Below, piece after piece: positions 15,452 through 19,368 of a DNA stretch of 19,368 bases (position 1 is the first letter of the stretch; the number at the start of each line of letters is the position of its first letter). Made by a program: the position numbers and the translations under genes. The notes under the pieces are model-generated. The model had not been told where the DNA came from, did no database searches, and saw only the letters and a list, made by a program, of their open reading frames with translations. This stretch comes from CAYXUW01 sp964468375 (GTDB taxonomy: Bacteria; Planctomycetota; Phycisphaerae; Sedimentisphaerales; Anaerobacaceae), in the NCBI GenBank assembly GCA_964468375.1, contig CAYXUW010000038.1, positions 1 through 19,368 on the forward strand, written 5' to 3'.

Positions 15452-15850
15452 CTACTCATCAAACACATTTACATCAGCGTTTTCTTCGCCGGTCTCAGCA
15501 GTTTCGTAAGGGATGCCGGGCGGAGTTGCCTGCGGCGATTCCTGTTGAGCCGGAAGCTGCCGGGTCGGTTGGGGCTGACCGGCACCTACGGTCGGCTTGT
15601 AGAATTTGGCCATAACTACGGCAAGCATCAGAAACACGCCCACCATCGCTATTGTAACCCAAGTCAGAAAGTCGCCTGTTTTTGAGCCCAGAATTCCGCT
15701 TGCCAGGCCACCGCCGAATGCAGCGCCCAAACCGCCGCCCCTGCCCTTTTGAATCAGAACGGTTAAAATCAGAACCACCGCGACAACGGCGAAAATGATT
15801 GCGACGATATTCATAAAAAAGCTCACTGCCAACACTGGAAAAACCGCCAT
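15452..15850 (-). CDS. secG: protein translocase subunit SecG
   Basis: The small accessory subunit of the SecYEG channel. Two membrane helices (about 8-33 and 60-82) flank the conserved cytoplasmic loop LIQKGRGGGLGAAFGGG and GSKTGDFLTW, the best signature of SecG. The C-terminal tail (about 85-132) is long, rich in Pro, Gln, Thr and Glu and probably disordered; it makes the protein longer than most SecG (75-110 aa). A start at ATG 15814 (MNIVAIIFAV) is possible; I keep 15850 because AAGGG precedes it. It lies between tpiA and yicC; tpiA-secG is a common pair. Confidence 0.9.
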   Translation of the reverse strand: MAVFPVLAVSFFMNIVAIIFAVVAVVLILTVLIQKGRGGGLGAAFGGGLASGILGSKTGDFLTWVTIAMVGVFLMLAVVMAKFYKPTVGAGQPQPTRQLPAQQESPQATPPGIPYETAETGEENADVNVFDE

Positions 15851-15902
15851 ATTTATTACCCTTACAAAAAGCGAATTTCAAAAACCAAATATTATAAGTA
15901 AA

Positions 15903-16673
15903 CTATACTGCCGCCTGAATTATCGCGACGAAGTCATCCGCCTTCAAGCTTGCTCCGCCCACCAGCAGGCCGTCTATGTCCTGCTGAGCCATCAGCTCGG
16001 CTGCGTTACCGGGTTTTACCGAGCCGCCGTAGAGAATGCGAGTCTGTGCAGCTAATTCGGCGTCATACATTTCACCGAGCAGTTCTCTTATCAGCTTGTG
16101 CACTTCCTGTGCCTGCTGCGGCGTTGCCGTCAGACCTGTTCCGATGGCCCATACCGGCTCATACGCTACGGTTACCGCAGAAACCTTATCGGCGTTTAGC
16201 CCGGCCAGACCCTTCTTTACTTGCCGCGTTACAACTTCTTCTGTTTCGGAGGCCTTGCGCTGCTCAATCAGCTCGCCGACACAGAATATCGGTAAAAGCC
16301 CGCCCATTATTGCAGCGGCAACTTTCTTATTTATCAGCTCGTCGGTCTCGCCGATGACGTGCCTGCGCTCGGAATGGCCGCACAATGCGTAGTTACAACC
16401 GATTTCCTTCAGCATTGAAGGACTTATCTCGCCGGTAAAAGCGCCTTCCTGCTCGTAATAAATATCCTGTGCGCCGACGGCGATGCCGGATTTACTGAGA
16501 GCTTCAATCACGCTCTGCAGATAAACAAAAGGCGGACATACCGCCACATGAACGGTATCGCCCGCAATATCCGAAGCTCCGGCGGCAACCGCTTTGGCCA
16601 GTTCCACGCTGGTGTTACTGTCGGTGTTCATTTTCCAGTTGCCCGCTACGAACGGCTTTCTCATAAAACTCAT
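15903..16673 (-). CDS. tpiA: triosephosphate isomerase
   Basis: The glycolytic and gluconeogenic enzyme that interconverts dihydroxyacetone phosphate and glyceraldehyde 3-phosphate. The 256-aa product has all catalytic residues: N12 and K14 in AGNWKMN, H100 in CGHSERR, E172 in AYEPVWAIGTG, and the phosphate-binding LYGGSVKPGN and LVGGASL near the end. The frame extends to ATG 16697, but AGGAG (16684-16680) sits six bases before ATG 16673, so I choose that start. It begins 31 nt after the pheA stop and precedes secG by about 50 nt. Confidence 0.96.
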   Translation of the reverse strand: MSFMRKPFVAGNWKMNTDSNTSVELAKAVAAGASDIAGDTVHVAVCPPFVYLQSVIEALSKSGIAVGAQDIYYEQEGAFTGEISPSMLKEIGCNYALCGHSERRHVIGETDELINKKVAAAIMGGLLPIFCVGELIEQRKASETEEVVTRQVKKGLAGLNADKVSAVTVAYEPVWAIGTGLTATPQQAQEVHKLIRELLGEMYDAELAAQTRILYGGSVKPGNAAELMAQQDIDGLLVGGASLKADDFVAIIQAAV

Positions 16674-16704
16674 GCGACTCTCCTGACTTAGCTGCATAGC
16701 TCGA

Positions 16705-17775
16705 TTAAAGTAATTCTGTTGCTTTCGGGAAGCTGCCTAATATCGAGAGCTGGAGGCAGTGCTTGCCGGCCTCAGCCATTCCTTTCTGAACCTGCTCATC
16801 TGTTCTGTGGCCGATGAAATCTACGAAGAAGTAGTATTCCCACTGCCTTTTTTTGCTCGGCCTGGATTCTATATTCGTAAGGTTAATTTTATATTTTCTT
16901 AAAACGTCAAGAACGTCGGCCAAAGCGCCGGCTTTATGGGCGGTGCTGAACAATATGGCGGTTTTATCCTCGCCGGTCGGCTTTGCGTCCTCCCGCCCGA
17001 CTACCAAAAAGCGGGTTATATTGTTGGCGATATCCTCGATGTTTTCGCAGACAACCTTAAGTCCGTATAATTCCGCGGCGACAATCGAGCCGATTGCAGC
17101 AGCTTTCGGTTCGACTGCCGCAAGCTGTGCGGCTTTGGCGGTTGAAGCAACGGCGACGGTCTGGGCCTCTTTGAAAGTGGCACTTAACCAGTTTCGGCAC
17201 TGGGCGAAAACTTCCGGCTTCGAATAAATCTTTTCGATTTGGTCCAGCGGACAACCGGCCAGCAGATTATGATGAATCGCCATAAGAACCTCGGCGCAGA
17301 TTTTTACATCGGAATCTATCAGTGCATCGAGCGTTTCTATTACGCCGCCGCCGGTTGTATTTTCTATGGGGGCGATGCCTAAATCGCAATGCCCCTTGCT
17401 GACCTCGTCGAAAATACTCCTGATGTCGGTCAGCGGCTCATATTCGACGCTCTGGCCGAACTTGAGCATTGCTGCGGTGTGACTGAAGCTGCCGCCGGGA
17501 CCGAGATAGCCGATACGCAGCGGCCTTTCCAGAGCGAAAGAACCGCTCATCAACTCGCGCCAGATAGCTATCAGGCATCTATCCGGCAGCGGGCCTTTGT
17601 TGGCCTTGGTAATCGCCGCGAAAACCTCTTTTTCTCTATCGGGCGAATAAACAGGGCTGCCGGACCTGTTTTTCAGCTTGCCTATCTCAACGACAACACG
17701 CGCACGCTCGTTGAGCAGTTCTACGAGCTGAAGGTCAAGTTTGCTAATTTGGTTTCTCAGTTCTTCGAGAGACAT
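16705..17775 (-). CDS. pheA: bifunctional chorismate mutase/prephenate dehydratase
   Basis: This enzyme converts chorismate to prephenate and then to phenylpyruvate, the committed steps of phenylalanine synthesis. It is 356 aa with three regions. The AroQ-type mutase helices are at 1-80 and include RARVVVEIGKLK. The dehydratase domain is at about 86-260, with GYLGPGGSFSH, PIENTTGGGV and the catalytic T254-R255-F256. A C-terminal ACT domain (about 272-350) carries GALADVL and ESRP (303-306), residues that bind phenylalanine in the family, so feedback inhibition is likely. It is the first gene of the minus-strand operon; a possible promoter lies about 75-100 bp upstream. It is an unusual leader for a tpiA-secG-gmk-type operon. 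Confidence 0.95.
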   Translation of the reverse strand: MSLEELRNQISKLDLQLVELLNERARVVVEIGKLKNRSGSPVYSPDREKEVFAAITKANKGPLPDRCLIAIWRELMSGSFALERPLRIGYLGPGGSFSHTAAMLKFGQSVEYEPLTDIRSIFDEVSKGHCDLGIAPIENTTGGGVIETLDALIDSDVKICAEVLMAIHHNLLAGCPLDQIEKIYSKPEVFAQCRNWLSATFKEAQTVAVASTAKAAQLAAVEPKAAAIGSIVAAELYGLKVVCENIEDIANNITRFLVVGREDAKPTGEDKTAILFSTAHKAGALADVLDVLRKYKINLTNIESRPSKKRQWEYYFFVDFIGHRTDEQVQKGMAEAGKHCLQLSILGSFPKATELL

Positions 17776-17847
17776 AAACCAGTCCCGGAATGAAAAAATT
17801 ACAAGCTAATCCTCGACGACCCATTTATTTTTTATAAAAACCACTAT

Positions 17848-17875
17848 ATTTAACAGAATTTTGCAATTGCGTCAA
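17848..17875 (-). promoter_or_regulatory. possible promoter of the pheA-coaB operon
   Basis: On the minus strand, TTGACG (17875-17870) is followed by a 16-bp spacer and TTAAAT (17853-17848). The -35 is five of six matches and the -10 four of six; the surroundings are AT-rich. Predicted transcription would start near 17841, some 65 nt ahead of pheA. No leader peptide rich in phenylalanine or attenuator hairpin was seen. Confidence 0.4.
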
Positions 17876-17932
17876 TGAATTTAGCATATTTAGATATGAA
17901 TTTCGGCAACTAAATGCGATAAAAAGCAGGCG

Positions 17933-18451
17933 ATGATGAAATATACAATTTTTAAGACGAAATGGGGTTATTTCGGGCTTGCGGGAACTGAAAAGGGGAT
18001 TTTTCAAAGTTGGTTGCCGGGCGAGAGAGAGAAGGTGAAATCGGAGATATTGCGGCGGTGGCCGGGAGCGCGACATGAGAAGGCGCTTTTCAGGAAGGTT
18101 CAGGGGCTGATAAGTGCTTATTTCAAAGGTGATTGCGTGAACTTCGGCAGGGATATTTCCATTGTGCTTGGTAACGAGCCGGGCGGGTTTGCGAGGCGGG
18201 TTTTGACAGTCTGCAGACGCGTAAGGTTTGGCGAAACAATAAGTTACGGTGAGCTGGCGGAGAAGGCTGGCTCGGCCGGTGCGGCACGGGCGGCGGGAAA
18301 TGCGCTAGCGGGCAACCCCCTGCCGCTTATAATTCCTTGTCATAGAGTGATTTGCGCTGACGGAAGAATCGGTGGATTCTCCGCTACGGGGGCAGTGTTG
18401 CTGAAAAAACGTATGCTAACACTGGAAGAGAAAGCACTCGAAACCGGCTAA
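17933..18451 (+). CDS. ogt: methylated-DNA-[protein]-cysteine S-methyltransferase
   Basis: A suicide DNA-repair protein that moves the alkyl group from O6-methylguanine to its own cysteine. The 172-aa protein has an N-terminal domain (about 1-80) and the conserved C-terminal domain. The latter has the helix-turn-helix region SYGELAEKAGSAGAARAAGNA (104-124) with the arginine finger, the active site PCHRV with C136, and GGFSATG (147-153). Two consecutive ATG codons open the frame (17933 and 17936); either could be used. It stands alone between the divergent pheA operon and a gene-free region. AGT/Ogt type cannot be distinguished from this sequence; no Ada regulatory domain is attached. Confidence 0.94.
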   Translation: MMKYTIFKTKWGYFGLAGTEKGIFQSWLPGEREKVKSEILRRWPGARHEKALFRKVQGLISAYFKGDCVNFGRDISIVLGNEPGGFARRVLTVCRRVRFGETISYGELAEKAGSAGAARAAGNALAGNPLPLIIPCHRVICADGRIGGFSATGAVLLKKRMLTLEEKALETG

Positions 18452-18473
18452 CGGCGCTGGTTTACGGGCAAGT

Positions 18474-18584
18474 GTTCAAAAACGTTCAAAAGTTATCGAA
18501 AACACTATCGAAACGACCAAAAAAATGATGAAACTGCAGAAAAACATACCTGAAACGTTCAAGAACTGATACGAAACGTTTGAA
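18474..18584. repeat. cluster of short AACGTT-centred and TCGAAA repeats
   Basis: GTTCAAAA occurs at 18474 and 18484 (10 bp apart), TATCGAAA at 18494 and 18506 (12 bp apart), and GAAACGTT at 18552 and 18573 (21 bp apart, two helical turns). AACGTT cores lie at 18481, 18554 and 18575, two of them in near-palindromes. The block is A-rich and unlike flanking coding DNA. It could be a protein-binding array or part of an RNA; function is unknown. Confidence 0.4.
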
Positions 18585-18589
18585 AATTT

Positions 18590-18851
18590 CGGAAGGTTCT
18601 AGTTCGCCCGGCCTGAAGAAACTCCACCCCGAAAATATCGAAATTGTCTCCTGATAAATTCGAAGCGGCAACTTTCTCTGCTAGCAAAGATCCTCGATTG
18701 TTGCTTACTTGCTTCTCTGTCGGTGACCCATTAAAGCCCCCCGCCGCGTGCGAGCAGAGCGGCTGGTGGTAAGAGAATGACTTAGGCAGAAAAATTATCA
18801 AAGCTGTCTAAGGTAAGAGGCTGCCCGATTAATAATCAGGCAGTTTTTTTT
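18590..18851 (+). ncRNA. candidate structured non-coding RNA ending in an intrinsic terminator
   Basis: No protein gene is convincing here, but paired segments are frequent. They include GAAGC/GCTTC (18662-18666 with 18711-18715) enclosing GCAAC/GTTGC (18668-18672 with 18700-18704), and GCCGC/GCGGC (18743-18747 with 18759-18763) extended outward by C:G pairs. A 9-bp stem with one G:U pair follows (18781-18789 with 18804-18812), then the terminator hairpin. The sequence does not match tmRNA, RNase P, 4.5S or a riboswitch that I recognise. The 5' end is undetermined and no clear promoter was found, so this may instead be the 3' untranslated part of the ogt transcript. Confidence 0.35.
18821..18851 (+). 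terminator. intrinsic (Rho-independent) terminator
   Basis: A 10-bp stem with one C-A mismatch (18821-18830 with 18834-18843), loop AAT, is followed directly by eight T residues (18844-18851). This is the clearest terminator in the window. It ends plus-strand transcription coming from ogt or from the candidate RNA upstream. Confidence 0.8.
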
Positions 18852-19196
18852 ACACTGATGTTTTGGTGAGTAAACATTTCCTTGCCCAGCGATAAGCCTG
18901 GGAATTGAGTAAGCAAGCTTGCGGTTTCATATCAAGAATTTTTACGCCATGCGCAATTTGACCAGATATTTTGCGTAATATGAGGTGGTGTAATCGAAAA
19001 TTTTATTGTAAGTAAGTTACGTTTTAAACACGCGCGAAATTGCTGTGCTTATATTTGTAATTACTAAGCGGAACACATTGAGACGAATGCCAAATACGGT
19101 TAGAGTTTGTGCGTTCGTTGAATTGTGGTATGTATAGTTTGGCTTTTTAGCCACTCAGGGGAAACGTTTATTGGTTTTATATAAAAGGAGGTCTAT
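18852..19196 (+). promoter_or_regulatory. gene-free upstream region of the secreted protein gene
   Basis: This AT-rich region holds no ORF I can support. Visible elements are a hairpin CCCAG/CTGGG (18885-18889 with 18898-18902), a 10-bp perfect palindrome at 18913-18922, and a possible promoter TTGAGA (19078-19083) with a 17-bp spacer and TAGAGT (19101-19106). An AAACGTTT palindrome lies at 19162-19169 between that promoter and the start codon. AAAGGAGGT at 19184-19192 is an unusually strong ribosome binding site ending four bases before the ATG. The palindrome resembles CG-centred operators of LacI-family regulators, which often control sugar genes; this is inference. Confidence 0.4.
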
Positions 19197-19368
19197 ATGA
19201 GGAATTTAATTTTTTTATTAGTTGTTGCTGTATTGGCGATTTCAGCCGTCGCCCAGGGTGTTAACTCAAACCCGAGTTGGCATGTAGATGCAAGATGCTT
19301 CCAGGACGGACCATCAGGCTCATTTGATGATATAGCCGTCAAGGACCCGTCCATTGTATATTCAGGAG
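19197..19368 (+). CDS. secreted protein, probable glycoside hydrolase N-terminus (partial)
   Basis: Only the first 57 codons are in the window. Residues 1-19 form a clear signal peptide: Arg-Asn, a hydrophobic core, and cleavage after AVA before Gln20. The mature part contains WHVDARCFQDG, then GSFDDIAVKDPSIVYSG. A Phe-Asp-Asp segment followed by KDPS with an aspartate in the first strand is typical of five-bladed beta-propeller glycoside hydrolases such as GH43 or GH62-like arabinofuranosidases, where that aspartate is the catalytic base. The assignment is tentative because most of the protein is missing. The ribosome binding site is the strongest in the window, suggesting high translation. 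The gene is separated from the housekeeping block by about 745 bp and may begin a carbohydrate-use region. Confidence 0.65.
   Translation, partial: MRNLIFLLVVAVLAISAVAQGVNSNPSWHVDARCFQDGPSGSFDDIAVKDPSIVYSG

Noticed and set aside
18592..18625. GGTTCTAG followed by a C-run and AAACT, reminiscent of a preQ1-I riboswitch.
   Set aside because: The first stem cannot form, because the bases before GGTTC have no complement after the C-run, and no queuosine gene follows.
18486..18801. Two minus-strand ORFs (61 and 80 codons), one encoding a Phe/Arg-rich repetitive stretch.
   Set aside because: Composition reflects the A-rich repeats on the plus strand; there are no start signals or recognisable domains, and the ORFs cover the structured region.
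18452..18851. RNase P RNA, tmRNA or 4.5S RNA.
   Set aside because: The conserved blocks of each (for example GAGGAAAGTCC of RNase P, the CCA end of tmRNA, the GGAAGGAAGCAGCC region of 4.5S) are missing; short resemblances such as GGCTGGT are not enough.

Overview
This 19.4 kb window is bacterial chromosome made almost entirely of housekeeping genes. Gene content and protein style suggest the PVC/Planctomycetota side of the bacteria, perhaps a Phycisphaerae-like lineage: Shine-Dalgarno sites are sparse, adenylosuccinate lyase is of the eukaryote-like type, a YcgR-type PilZ protein stands away from flagellar genes, and a secreted carbohydrate-active protein lies at the right edge. That placement is an inference; no rRNA or other phylogenetic marker is present.

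Layout. (1) 1-4375, plus strand: a strong sigma70-type promoter and a hairpin-rich leader of about 220 nt, then ilvB and ilvN (acetohydroxyacid synthase), then psd and pssA (phosphatidylethanolamine synthesis; stop and start codons overlap). (2) 4454-5329, minus strand: a YcgR-like PilZ protein, probably a c-di-GMP receptor. (3) 5620-7101, plus: an unrecognised membrane-anchored protein. (4) 7157-12464, plus: a near-consensus promoter followed by trx, trxB, an aldo/keto reductase, purB, a small membrane protein, pyrE and a DUF2238-like membrane protein, closely spaced and probably one operon. (5) 17775-12466, minus: pheA, tpiA, secG, yicC, gmk, rpoZ, coaC and coaB, a second long operon whose last stop codon is one base from the last stop codon of operon 4. 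(6) 17933-18451, plus: a methylated-DNA-cysteine methyltransferase. (7) 18452-19196: about 745 bp without a convincing gene. It holds AACGTT-centred repeats, several hairpins and a clear intrinsic terminator, and may encode a structured RNA. (8) 19197-19368, plus: the start of a secreted protein with a strong ribosome binding site, resembling five-bladed beta-propeller glycoside hydrolases and cut by the window edge.

Together the genes cover branched-chain and aromatic amino acid synthesis, phospholipid, purine, pyrimidine and coenzyme A synthesis, thiol redox, protein export and RNA turnover. I see no tRNA, rRNA, CRISPR array, insertion sequence, phage gene or toxin-antitoxin pair. The parts most worth a second look are non-coding: the ilvB leader, with two abutting small ORFs, and the 18.45-19.2 kb region. 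Split coaB/coaC genes and the terminator-free convergent junction are also notable.
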